Positions 7,326 to 15,187 are shown, counted from the first letter of the stretch. The stretch is 18,346 nt of DNA from Legionella genomosp. 1 (GCA_945901965.1 CAMDMN010000014.1:1-18346); one strand, 5' to 3'. Numbers and translations: made by a program. The notes: a model not told the origin generated them from the letters alone.

Positions 7326-8168
7326 ATGGAAAATTCTAAAATTAATAATGTTGACCAAATTATCAATCAAGCATCTTTAGAGTTATCTGAATCTCAAGCT
7401 ATTTTAAAAAAATTACTTGAAGATAATGATGATTCATCGTCTTCAGGTGACTTTGGTACAGAACAGGTTCAAATACTCCAATTAATTTTACAATATAGAT
7501 TAGATACGCAAGATGCCCTAGTTAAGCTTTTACAATTAGATCATGGTTTACTACAATTTTTGGGAATTAGTAAACATCATGGTGCTCAAATTAATATGGA
7601 AAGAATGAAATATGCTCTTGGCAATGATGACTTACGCCATATTTTGTATTCATTAAGCCAATTGGTAAACTCTTTATTACGTATTGCTTATCGCTACCAG
7701 CAAAGTCTTAATAAAAATACAAAACAAAAAACTCCAAAAAATACTTTTAAAAACTCTGAAATCTATACAAAAACTGTGCTGTTATTAAAAAAAGCCATAA
7801 CCCACCAAATAAAATTTAGCTCCTTAATCGAAGATATCCAATATAACCTTGATGAATGGAATAAATTAGCAGCTATTGGTCCGATATATGACTATATAGC
7901 AGCCATACAAGGACCTATATCTCATTTTTTCCAAGCAATACAAAATGGGTTTGAGTTAACTCACAGCATTTATCAGAAAACTAATACTGAAATACAACTT
8001 GAATCCAACTTAAACAATTTGTTACATTCAATAGAAAACATGCTAGGAAATTTCCCACCCACATATCAACCACAACATTTCTTTCAGCCACTCCCTAATG
8101 CAGTTCCTACTGAACGTTTAGAACAAAGGGCCGCGGCAAAAAGACTAGGTAATTTTTTTAGGTATTAA
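7326..8168 (+). CDS. Hypothetical protein, mostly helical, 280 aa
   Basis: I do not recognise this protein. It has no signal peptide or membrane span. The N-terminal 90 residues are acidic and helical with a serine-rich break (DDSSSSGD, about residues 36-43), the middle is rich in Gln, Leu and Ile helices, and the tail is proline-rich (PPTYQP...FFQPLP) then basic (EQRAAAKRLGNFFRY). No catalytic motif stands out. The start has no ribosome-binding site and follows a candidate promoter by about 20 bases, so translation may begin on a very short leader. It is followed 9 bases later by yggS and is probably cotranscribed with yggS-proC-yggT. In many gammaproteobacteria pilT occupies the position before yggS, but this protein is not PilT (no Walker A). 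A Dot/Icm effector is possible in Legionella but nothing specific shows it. Confidence 0.7.
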   Translation: MENSKINNVDQIINQASLELSESQAILKKLLEDNDDSSSSGDFGTEQVQILQLILQYRLDTQDALVKLLQLDHGLLQFLGISKHHGAQINMERMKYALGNDDLRHILYSLSQLVNSLLRIAYRYQQSLNKNTKQKTPKNTFKNSEIYTKTVLLLKKAITHQIKFSSLIEDIQYNLDEWNKLAAIGPIYDYIAAIQGPISHFFQAIQNGFELTHSIYQKTNTEIQLESNLNNLLHSIENMLGNFPPTYQPQHFFQPLPNAVPTERLEQRAAAKRLGNFFRY

Positions 8169-8177
8169 TCTTTGATT

Positions 8178-8861
8178 ATGAATATAAAAGAAAAAATAGA
8201 AAATATTAAAAAATTGATTCGCCAAACCGAAGAAAACTATAAATGCGAGCCAGGTATTGTAAAATTAATAGCTGTATCTAAGGGACACACAAGTTCTGAA
8301 ATTAAAGAAGCCTTTGCCGCAGGAATTAATGATTTTGGGGAAAGCTACTTACAAGAAGCTAAAATTAAAATAGAAGAGCTTAATGATCTACCGATATGTT
8401 GGCATTTTATCGGTAATATTCAATCTAATAAAATTAATGATATTGCTAATAAATTTAGCTGGGTACAATCTGTCTCAAGAGTTGATGTTGCCAAAAAATT
8501 AAATGATTTAAGACAAGTCTCAAAGGGCAATTTAAATGTATGCATACAAGTCAATATTGATAATGAAGAATCAAAATCAGGCGTACCACTTGCTGGAGTC
8601 AAAGACTTAGCAAATTATATATTATCATTGCCTAATCTTAATTTACGTGGCTTAATGACAATCCCAAAACAAAAAATAAACGAAGAAGAAGAATTTCATT
8701 CTTTTTTACAACTAACTAATTTAATGCAAACATTAAACCAGCAATTAAACATATCTATGGACAGTTTATCAATGGGAATGAGTAACGATTTTAAAACAGC
8801 GATTAGAGCTCATAGCACCATGGTTCGCATTGGAACTGCTATTTTTGGCGAACGACGATGA
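8178..8861 (+). CDS. yggS: YggS/PLPBP-family PLP homeostasis protein
   Basis: This is a 227-aa single-domain PLP-binding protein of the YggS/PROSC family, with a TIM-barrel fold like alanine racemase but no known enzymatic activity. It helps balance PLP and amino- and keto-acid pools. The PLP-anchoring lysine is in LIAVSKGHT (Lys35). The C-terminal signature SMGMSNDFKTAI...STMVRIGTAIFG is clear, with His in place of the usual Gly before STMVRIG. The ATG at 8178 is chosen; a TTG two codons earlier could also be used. It lies 9 bases after the 280-aa gene and its stop overlaps the proC start by 4 bases. Pairing of yggS with proC is conserved widely. Confidence 0.93.
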   Translation: MNIKEKIENIKKLIRQTEENYKCEPGIVKLIAVSKGHTSSEIKEAFAAGINDFGESYLQEAKIKIEELNDLPICWHFIGNIQSNKINDIANKFSWVQSVSRVDVAKKLNDLRQVSKGNLNVCIQVNIDNEESKSGVPLAGVKDLANYILSLPNLNLRGLMTIPKQKINEEEEFHSFLQLTNLMQTLNQQLNISMDSLSMGMSNDFKTAIRAHSTMVRIGTAIFGERR

Positions 8862-9643
8862 GAATTAGTTTTATTGGATTTGGTAATATGGCTAAGGCAT
8901 TAGCTAAAGGCTTGTTAGCTAATAAAGCGAATGAACTACAAGCTGCAGCCCCTTCCCTCACCAAAGGAATTAATCAACAAGGCATTAAAACAAACAACGA
9001 TAATTTAGCAGTTATTCCTAATGCTGATATAATTATTCTTGCGGTAAAACCCGCACTAATTTCTAAAATAATTACAGAAATAAAATCAAGCATTCCTAAA
9101 TCATGCTTAATTATATCAATAGCATCTGGTATAAGTCTTGAGTGGTTTGCAAAGCATTGTGCAGGCATGGCTCTAATTCGTGCCATGCCAAACATTGCCG
9201 CATCAATTGGTGAATCAGCAACTCCTTTAGTAGCTAATGAATTTGTTAGTAGTGCACAAAAACTTAATGCTGAAGAAATTTTCAAAAGCGTTGGATTAAC
9301 CACCTGGGTCTTAACTGATAATGATATAGATAGATTCACAGCCCTTTCTGGCAGTGGTCCTGCTTATGTATTTATGTTTATGGAAGCCATGATTAAAGCT
9401 GCTGTTTCACTTGGAATTAAAGAAGAAGATGCTAAATCCTTCACACTACAAACTGTAAAGGGCGCATTATGCTTGGCTTCTAATAGTGAGTATAATCTTA
9501 AATATTTAAGAGAATTAGTAACATCTCCGGCTGGCACCACTGCAGCGGCAATTGAAGTGTTTAATAATAAAGGTTTTGATGAAATTATTGATGTCGCTTT
9601 AAAAGCAGCTTTTAAAAGAGCAAAGGAATTGGGGAAATATTAG
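8858..9643 (+). CDS. proC: Pyrroline-5-carboxylate reductase
   Basis: The gene encodes a 261-aa enzyme for the last step of proline synthesis, NAD(P)H-dependent reduction of 1-pyrroline-5-carboxylate to L-proline in the cytosol. The Rossmann dinucleotide-binding motif is FIGFGNMA (5-12). The C-terminal dimer and substrate domain holds ALSGSGPAY (162-170) and the family signature VTSPAGTT (221-228). Its length is normal for ProC. The ATG overlaps the yggS stop (ATGA), so it is translationally coupled. The position between yggS and yggT is the standard gammaproteobacterial order. Confidence 0.96.
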   Translation: MRISFIGFGNMAKALAKGLLANKANELQAAAPSLTKGINQQGIKTNNDNLAVIPNADIIILAVKPALISKIITEIKSSIPKSCLIISIASGISLEWFAKHCAGMALIRAMPNIAASIGESATPLVANEFVSSAQKLNAEEIFKSVGLTTWVLTDNDIDRFTALSGSGPAYVFMFMEAMIKAAVSLGIKEEDAKSFTLQTVKGALCLASNSEYNLKYLRELVTSPAGTTAAAIEVFNNKGFDEIIDVALKAAFKRAKELGKY

Positions 9644-9691
9644 TACCGTTTTCATTTATTTTTTAATAAAAAATCTATTTTAGGAGACTTA

Positions 9692-10267
9692 ATGTCCGCA
9701 CTATTAACTGTTGGTTATTTTATATTTGCCTTATTTTTTAGTTTATTATCTTTTGTCCTATGGACAAGAATCGCCATACGCTATTTTAAAATAAGCTCAT
9801 TACACCATGTAAGCCAAGGTGTTTATGCTCTTACCAACCCAATTGTAACGCCTTTAACCCATTTATTTAAGACTTATAAGATAAATTTAAACCGCTATGA
9901 TTGGCCATGTTTTTGTGTGCTTGTTGTTGTAGAGTTATTTAAATTTATAGCCATAGGTGCGCTATTTTTAGGAGCAATGTTACCTTTGAGTTTATTACTT
10001 TTATATACCTTAGCTTCTCTAATTATCCAACCATGCAATATTTTATTTTATGCCATTATTATTAGGATAGTCATGAGCTGGGTTAATCCAAACTGGAATC
10101 ACCCAATTGCATACATTGTCCATCTTGTTACTGAGCCTATCATCCGTAAAACTCAACAGCTAATACCTAATATTTATGGATTTGATTTTTCAGCATTCTT
10201 TATTTTAATTGGCCTTGAAGTGATTACAATATTTATCAAAGGATCCTTGCCACTTAATATTCTTTAG
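9692..10267 (+). CDS. yggT: YggT family inner-membrane protein
   Basis: A 191-aa hydrophobic protein with about four membrane spans and two YGGT-type halves: ...TRIAIRYFKI... with LTNPIVTPL in the first, and IRIVMSWVNP...VTEPIIRKTQQLIP in the second. The repeated W/R-x-P and TEP/TNP elements are the family hallmark. The function of the family is poorly defined, with osmotic-stress and cell-envelope links proposed. A good AGGAG lies 7 bases before the ATG. It follows proC by 48 bases and completes the yggS-proC-yggT unit. Confidence 0.92.
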   Translation: MSALLTVGYFIFALFFSLLSFVLWTRIAIRYFKISSLHHVSQGVYALTNPIVTPLTHLFKTYKINLNRYDWPCFCVLVVVELFKFIAIGALFLGAMLPLSLLLLYTLASLIIQPCNILFYAIIIRIVMSWVNPNWNHPIAYIVHLVTEPIIRKTQQLIPNIYGFDFSAFFILIGLEVITIFIKGSLPLNIL

Positions 10268-10270
10268 AAT

Positions 10271-10301
10271 TTAAGAAAAAATTAAAAATAGTAGCTATAC
10301 T
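10271..10301 (+). promoter_or_regulatory. Possible promoter of the secreted DUF2845-like gene
   Basis: TATACT (10296-10301) is a good -10 box and lies 33 bases before the ATG at 10335. The only -35-like match is TTAAGA (10271-10276) with a long 19-base spacing. The gene could also be read through from yggT. Confidence 0.25.
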
Positions 10302-10334
10302 GTAAATAGTAAGGGAATTTTTGTAGGGATAAAC

Positions 10335-10925
10335 ATGAATTCAAAACTTTTTATTATTTTTAGCTTAACCTTATTACCTTTAGCTTCTGCAATAGCTGCA
10401 CCTACTTTTTGTCCACAAAAAAGTGGATATATCGACGTAGGGATGACTGAAGAACAAGTTATTAACGCATGCGGAGAACCTTTAGCTAAAGAACGTCCAA
10501 ATAAACCTATCACCCAAAAAGTTCCTGCTTTACAACTAATTTACACAGCCCTAAATTCAGGAGCCTATTACACAGGACAGACCGCTGCATATTACACTCA
10601 ATGGTCTTTACCAAGCGGCACCTCTGGAGTAAACGTTGTTATAGAGGTTATTAATAATAAGGTAAGCTCTGTGACTATGAATGGCTCCGGTATTAAATCT
10701 TTATCTATATGTAACGGAAATGGCAGCGGTAGAGGAGTTAATGTTGGTGATGATGTAAGCGTGGTATACATGGATTGCGGCAGTCCACAATTATCTAATA
10801 CTACATATGTTGAACAAACTATTAAGACAGACAAAAAACCAGTGGTCTGGATTTATCAAATTGATGAGTTTCACGACCCAATGAGCTTGACTTTTGTCAA
10901 CGACAAACTACAATCCATCGATTGA
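10335..10925 (+). CDS. Secreted DUF2845-like protein with internal duplication
   Basis: This 196-aa protein has a clear Sec signal peptide (basic start MNSK, hydrophobic stretch 5-18, cleavage expected after ASAIAA near residue 22). The mature part looks like two copies of one module. The first is C26PQKSGYIDVGMTEEQV..AC46GEP and the second is C126NGNGSGRGVNVGDDV...DC148GSP. Each has a cysteine pair about 20 residues apart, which could form disulfides in the periplasm. This pattern matches DUF2845-type proteins common in Legionella, whose role is unknown. The ribosome-binding site AGGGAT is 5 bases upstream. A small basic protein follows 28 bases later. The DUF name is from memory; the signal peptide and duplication are seen directly. 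Confidence 0.8.
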   Translation: MNSKLFIIFSLTLLPLASAIAAPTFCPQKSGYIDVGMTEEQVINACGEPLAKERPNKPITQKVPALQLIYTALNSGAYYTGQTAAYYTQWSLPSGTSGVNVVIEVINNKVSSVTMNGSGIKSLSICNGNGSGRGVNVGDDVSVVYMDCGSPQLSNTTYVEQTIKTDKKPVVWIYQIDEFHDPMSLTFVNDKLQSID

Positions 10926-10953
10926 TTTAAAATATTATTATTTGGATAACACA

Positions 10954-11244
10954 ATGAGTGAAACAATTGATGATCTTACTATTACTTTCAGTGAAGATGG
11001 AATTGAAACAACGAAAGAGTTAGGTAAACAGATATTATCTAAAGGCGCATGGTCTACAATTATTTTTCGTTACCAAGAATGGGATAGAAAAAAAGAAAAT
11101 TACGGTCCTGTAAAATATTCAATAAGACGCTACCAAAAACGCAACGGCCAATATTGGCAAAAATCTAAATTTAATATTTCCAGCAACGAACAAGCTAATA
11201 AAATTATTGAAATATTATCAGAATGGTTAAAGATAGAAGCGTAA
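10954..11244 (+). CDS. Small basic hypothetical protein (96 aa)
   Basis: The likely start is the ATG at 10954, since the frame can be extended to 10894 only by overlapping the previous gene, and the residues gained are not protein-like. The product is 96 aa with a predicted beta-strand core (WSTIIFRYQEWD, KYSIRRYQKRNGQYWQKSKFNI) and a C-terminal helix (NEQANKIIEILSEWL). This topology of strands then helix with many Arg, Lys and Tyr resembles small PC4/p15-type nucleic-acid-binding proteins, but I cannot confirm that. The upstream ribosome-binding site is weak. It is probably cotranscribed with the secreted protein gene. Confidence 0.65.
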   Translation: MSETIDDLTITFSEDGIETTKELGKQILSKGAWSTIIFRYQEWDRKKENYGPVKYSIRRYQKRNGQYWQKSKFNISSNEQANKIIEILSEWLKIEA

Positions 11245-11266
11245 CTTATGTGAAAATATTTTTCCT

Positions 11267-11321
11267 GTGTAGCCTTGAGTCAAATAAACCTTGATTACGC
11301 TGCGCTGCATCAAGGCTACAC
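11267..11321. repeat. REP-like palindrome between convergent genes, probable bidirectional terminator
   Basis: GTGTAGCCTTGA (11267-11278) and TCAAGGCTACAC (11310-11321) are a perfect 12-bp inverted repeat. An alternative nested stem, CCTTGAT (11289-11295) with ATCAAGG (11309-11315), encloses ACGCTGCGCTGC. This GTAGCC..GATTACGCTGCGCT type of element recurs in intergenic DNA of many Gammaproteobacteria. It fills the 107-base gap between two genes that converge, so it can end transcription from both sides. Confidence 0.6.
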
Positions 11322-11351
11322 TGGCTAACCAGGCTACCACCAAACGAAATA

Positions 11352-12764
11352 TTAAGATGCAACAAAACTCTGAGATTCTTCTTTAGTATAACGCAAAAAG
11401 CGCCTTAATTTTCCTGAAGAAGGATATTCAAAGGCGTCAATTTCAATTATATTTACGGTAGGTGCTGATAATCCTATTTTACATAGCTCTGATATAATAC
11501 GTTGTTTTAGTCTACTTTTATCTACCTCACCAATAGTAACAATTTTAACATCCACGCCATTTTGTGTTTGCAATACTTGATACTCTCTGAGATTTTTTTC
11601 AAGTAAAAGTGGGGTATCAAATACAGAATGATGAACTAAAATACCATTTCGGTAGGTGAAATCAAATTCTGGCCGATAAAGTGGTTCGGCAACGAGTTGA
11701 TGATTGCTACCACACCCACAGATTTTATCCAAAAATAAGAGTTGCTCTGAAAGTTCATAACGTATGAGAGGCAAAGTGAAGTTGTATAGATTGGTTAAAT
11801 AAGATTTACTAGACAACCTATTTTTCCCAATTGGTTTATTCTCTTTATCGAAAAGCTCAACGATACACCCATCATCGTTGAGATGTATTTCATGGCTATT
11901 TGCATGACAATTAATACCAATCAATCCTTCCGATGAACTTAGCGTATTAAATACAGAAACCTCAGGCCATGTTTCTTGAATTAAATGGCGAATAGGAAGA
12001 TGCAGTGGTTCTCCAAATGTAATGATGATCTTTGGTTGAATGTGTAGATGATTTAGACGAGCCTCTTGGCAGAGCTGACGAATAGTCGGTGGAAGGCCAA
12101 TAATCACATCTACTTCTGCCTCGTTAAGTCCCTTAACTATCTCGGCTATAGGGAGGTTAATTGGCAAATGGAATTTTTCAGCATCATCAAAAATAAATGT
12201 TTTATGTAGAGAATAAGTTGCAAAAATAGGGTTTGAAATATTTACGATAGCAATTTTTATCGTTTCTTTATTCTCCAAAATTAACGAGCGATCTTTATAT
12301 CTTAATCCATAACGAATAAGATAAATATAAAATCTATTCCATTCATCCCAATCATAAATAAAAATCCCACGAAAACTGCTAGTACCACTAGTGGTTATAG
12401 TATGATATCTATCCAATAGATAAAGTTCATTTTCATCACGATTAATAGTTTCAAGATGTTTTTCGACAAGCTTTAGTGAAAGCCGTCGATCTGTCACTAT
12501 CTCATCCCAATTATTCATGAGAGTTACTTTATCAAGAGTTGGAATTTTATAAAGATCTTCCTCTGTAAAATACTCAACATCTAAATTAGCTAACTGTTTT
12601 TTATACCAGGGAGAAAATGATTTTGCATAATATAACATAGCTCGAAGGCGATCCGTGCGCAGCTCTTTAAGTGTATCAACCGAGTCAGATAAATGGGTGT
12701 AATCTCGAGGAAGTTCCTCGAGCATATCCTCGGTTTGTTTCTGAGCTAATGGCTTATAGGTCAT
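11352..12764 (-). CDS. PaaK-like adenylate-forming enzyme (acyl-CoA ligase family)
   Basis: This 470-aa protein matches the phenylacetate-CoA ligase branch of the ANL superfamily. The ATP-binding loop is TTSGTSS (124-130). Family-like elements follow in order: IIITFGEPL, a SSSEG motif in place of YGxTE, PLIRYELSE, a CGCG pair as in the PaaK group, and the C-terminal catalytic-lysine type sequence SGKLRRF near the end. Such enzymes activate an aryl or acyl acid with ATP and usually pass it to CoA or a carrier protein. It is read divergently from the PKS across a 191-base region, so it may provide or activate the PKS starter. A ribosome-binding site AAGGA precedes the ATG. Substrate unknown. 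Confidence 0.85.
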   Translation of the reverse strand: MTYKPLAQKQTEDMLEELPRDYTHLSDSVDTLKELRTDRLRAMLYYAKSFSPWYKKQLANLDVEYFTEEDLYKIPTLDKVTLMNNWDEIVTDRRLSLKLVEKHLETINRDENELYLLDRYHTITTSGTSSFRGIFIYDWDEWNRFYIYLIRYGLRYKDRSLILENKETIKIAIVNISNPIFATYSLHKTFIFDDAEKFHLPINLPIAEIVKGLNEAEVDVIIGLPPTIRQLCQEARLNHLHIQPKIIITFGEPLHLPIRHLIQETWPEVSVFNTLSSSEGLIGINCHANSHEIHLNDDGCIVELFDKENKPIGKNRLSSKSYLTNLYNFTLPLIRYELSEQLLFLDKICGCGSNHQLVAEPLYRPEFDFTYRNGILVHHSVFDTPLLLEKNLREYQVLQTQNGVDVKIVTIGEVDKSRLKQRIISELCKIGLSAPTVNIIEIDAFEYPSSGKLRRFLRYTKEESQSFVAS

Positions 12765-12803
12765 GCATGTTCCTTAAAAAAATGATTAGCATGTAAGCAA
12801 TCT

Positions 12804-12831
12804 ATTGACTTCAATTTTAAAATGAGTCAAT
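12804..12831. promoter_or_regulatory. Symmetric divergent promoter/operator candidate
   Basis: ATTGACT (12804-12810) and AGTCAAT (12825-12831) form an inverted repeat around the palindromic ATTTTAAAAT (12814-12823). Both half-sites contain TTGACT, a near-consensus -35 box, one on each strand. On the plus strand TTGACT is followed after 18 bases by AATCAT (12829-12834), a 4-of-6 -10 match. The site lies between the divergent PaaK-like and PKS genes and could serve both or bind a dimeric regulator. Confidence 0.35.
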
Positions 12832-12869
12832 CATTTAGAGTACCTGATTTTATCTCGATAGGAAATAAG

Positions 12870-12932
12870 ATGAATAACGAAATAGAACAGCTAAGTCAAG
12901 AGATCGCCCCGATTGGTTATTTGTTACAATAA
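12870..12932 (+). CDS. 20-aa upstream reading frame (possible leader peptide)
   Basis: A 20-codon frame beginning ATG AAT AAC GAA has a proper ribosome-binding site (AGGAAA, about 6 bases upstream) and ends in TAA 23 bases before the PKS ATG. The peptide starts MNNEIEQLSQEIAPIG. Its length, site quality and position suit a leader peptide coupled to PKS translation. It could instead be the remnant of the start of another gene or a chance frame. Confidence 0.35.
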   Translation: MNNEIEQLSQEIAPIGYLLQ

Positions 12933-12955
12933 AACCCATATACCAGGAAAGTAAT

Positions 12956-15115
12956 ATGACAGATAAGTTTAAAGAGCCACTTGCAATTGTTGGTATGAAT
13001 TGTCAGTTTCCTGGCCCTAACGAAGATCTAATGGATGTTGATGCCTTATATAACATGTTGCTTAATGGAGAATCCTCTATAAAGAATGTGCCAATCGATA
13101 GATGGGACATTGAAAAATACTACGACAAGAATCGACAAATAATTGATAAAATAAATAGCAAAAAAGGTGGTTTTTTAGCTAATTCAGATTTATTTGATTC
13201 CGCATTTTTTAAAATATCTGCGCTTGAAGCAAAACAAATGGATCCCCAACATCGTGTATTTTTGGAAGTTGCAATTAGAGCTTTAAATCATGCCAATATT
13301 AGACTTGATTCCTTAGCTAACTCCAACGCCGGAGTATATTGTGGGATTTCCACACAAGAATATAGTCAGCTCAATTATAAAGATAATATTACTTTCAACG
13401 CTTATACCCCAATCGGAGAAGCAAGATCTGCAGCAGTTGGTAGGTTATGTCACTTTCTTAAATTAAAGGGCCCTAGCATGGTTGTGGACACAGCGTGTTC
13501 CTCTTCATTGTCAGCTCTCTATCTCGCAGCTTCTGCATTAACACTGCGTGAATGTAATATGGCAATTGTTGGTGGGGTCCATTTAAATCTTTGTCCTGAG
13601 GCTTTTATTGGATTCACCAAGGCAAATATGCTATCAGCCAGTGGGCAATGTAACAGCTTTGATGTAGATGCTGATGGTTTCGTATTGAGTGAAGGTTGTG
13701 GTGTTGTAATTGTTAAAAGGTTAAGTGATGCCGTTAGAGAAAATGACAAAATTTATGCGGTAATTAAAAGTGTTGTGATGAATCAAGATGGCGGAGGTGC
13801 AAGCTTATCTGCCCCAAATATTGATGCGCTAATTGCGATGCATAAAGCGGCACTAGAACAAGCAGAAATGGCTGCCTGTGATATAGATTATATTGAATCT
13901 CATGGCGCAGGAACAATAGTCGGTGATGCAGTTGAATGGGGAGCGATTCAGTCCATACATCAGGGGCATCATCAAGAGAATAATCCACTCATTATTGGCG
14001 CTTTAAAATCTAACTTAGGTCATACACTTACATCATCTGGAATCGCAGCTCTCATTAAAGTTATCTGTGCGTTAGATAAAGAAATTATTCCTTCTAATTT
14101 ACAGATGCCAATGTCAGAAAAAATAATCGATTCAGATCTTTTAACTGCAGTTTTACCAGCAACTTCTACTCCTTTTCCACGCAACCTATCTAAAAAAAGG
14201 GTGGCTCAAGTCTCGAATTTTAGTTTCAGCGGTATAAATGTTGCTGCTATTATTGAAGAATCACCAGCGGTTTCAATTAATTTACCCACAGCAGATAATG
14301 GCAAAGCACAATGCTTTGTTATTTCCGCACATACAAAAAACTCTTTAGAACAAATACTGGCAAGACACGCTCAATTTTTAAGCACGTCATTGGAAAGTTT
14401 AAATGATATTTGTAAAACTTTAATTCACTGCAGGGATCACTTTAAGTGGCGATGTGCTGTAATAGCAACAGATAAAGAAACTCTCATTAAAAAAATCGAA
14501 GCAAATGAATATGAATTAAAAAAAGTAGTGCTTAATGACACAAATAAACCCATAGGCAATGACGCTAATTCTATAGCCGAATATTACCTCGCTGGAGGTA
14601 ATATTAGTAGTTTTGAAACTGCTCTTAAGTTTCGTAAAGTTAATCTTCCGTTATATATTTTTGATAGGAAATCTTATTGGCATGAGCCAAGAATTAGATT
14701 AAATGATGATTCCACCAAAATTAAGCATCATCAAGAAAATGAATCTATTGCAATAATTGGAATGAGCTGTCGTTTTCCAAAAGCGCCTGATATTGAGTCT
14801 TTCTTGTCTTTATTAGAGCGCGGGGAAAATGGCATGGCCGATATTCCTCTAGATAGATGGGATAATTCTAAATACTATGATGCCGATGTCGACGCCCCCG
14901 GCAAACTTTGTATTAAACAACTAGGCTTAATTGAAAACATCCAACATTTTGATGCCGATTTTTTTAATATATCCCCTCGCGAAGCTAAGCTAATGTCTCC
15001 CAATTTACGTATTGCTCTAGAAGCAAGTTATCATGCCTTAGAAGATGCCAATCTCACCTTCAATGATATTAAACATAGCAACACCGGCGTTTTTATGGGA
15101 TGTGAAAATAATTAA
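12956..15115 (+). CDS. Trans-AT type polyketide synthase, first part: KS1 and N-terminal part of KS2
   Basis: The frame encodes 719 aa up to an in-frame TAA. KS1 starts almost at once (residues 7-440) with active-site Cys181 (VVDTACSSSL), His317 (ESHGAGT, Ala for the usual Thr) and His356 (SNLGHT), so it should condense. Residues 450-580 keep the KS-to-AT linker (FVISAHTKNSLEQIL, then CRDHFKWRCAVIA) and the post-AT linker (LPLYIFDRKSYWHEP), but the AT itself is gone, as in trans-AT synthases. There is no ACP before KS2 begins at about 597 (ESIAIIGMSCRFP). KS2 is cut at residue 719, after VFMGCENN and before its active-site Cys. A good AGGAAAG ribosome-binding site precedes the ATG. The frame continues after the stop without any frameshift. 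Confidence 0.88.
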   Translation: MTDKFKEPLAIVGMNCQFPGPNEDLMDVDALYNMLLNGESSIKNVPIDRWDIEKYYDKNRQIIDKINSKKGGFLANSDLFDSAFFKISALEAKQMDPQHRVFLEVAIRALNHANIRLDSLANSNAGVYCGISTQEYSQLNYKDNITFNAYTPIGEARSAAVGRLCHFLKLKGPSMVVDTACSSSLSALYLAASALTLRECNMAIVGGVHLNLCPEAFIGFTKANMLSASGQCNSFDVDADGFVLSEGCGVVIVKRLSDAVRENDKIYAVIKSVVMNQDGGGASLSAPNIDALIAMHKAALEQAEMAACDIDYIESHGAGTIVGDAVEWGAIQSIHQGHHQENNPLIIGALKSNLGHTLTSSGIAALIKVICALDKEIIPSNLQMPMSEKIIDSDLLTAVLPATSTPFPRNLSKKRVAQVSNFSFSGINVAAIIEESPAVSINLPTADNGKAQCFVISAHTKNSLEQILARHAQFLSTSLESLNDICKTLIHCRDHFKWRCAVIATDKETLIKKIEANEYELKKVVLNDTNKPIGNDANSIAEYYLAGGNISSFETALKFRKVNLPLYIFDRKSYWHEPRIRLNDDSTKIKHHQENESIAIIGMSCRFPKAPDIESFLSLLERGENGMADIPLDRWDNSKYYDADVDAPGKLCIKQLGLIENIQHFDADFFNISPREAKLMSPNLRIALEASYHALEDANLTFNDIKHSNTGVFMGCENN
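15113..15115 (+). other. In-frame TAA interrupting the PKS (KS2)
   Basis: The TAA stands between GCENN and YPNVL. In KS1 of the same protein the matching segment reads GISTQEY, so the stop sits where an acidic residue precedes Tyr. A single change from GAA would give TAA. The frame is open from 15116 to 18346 (1077 codons) with KS2, KR, ACP and KS3 motifs all in register. Confidence 0.9.
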
Positions 15116-15187
15116 TATCCTAATGTATTAGCTGATCAAGGTCTTAATATTGACGAATTAGATATCTATGTAGCAACCGGAAATGCG

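Noticed and set aside
10894..10953. Upstream extension of the small basic protein to an ATG at 10894
   Set aside because: The extension overlaps the secreted protein gene and adds 20 residues of low protein-like quality. The ATG at 10954 gives a clean 28-base gap.
13519..13988. Two minus-strand frames opposite KS1 (76 and 74 aa)
   Set aside because: They are antisense to conserved KS motifs and show no protein-like features or ribosome-binding site.
15116..15187. A frameshift as the cause of the PKS break
   Set aside because: The frame before and after the TAA is the same, and KS motifs line up without any insertion or deletion.
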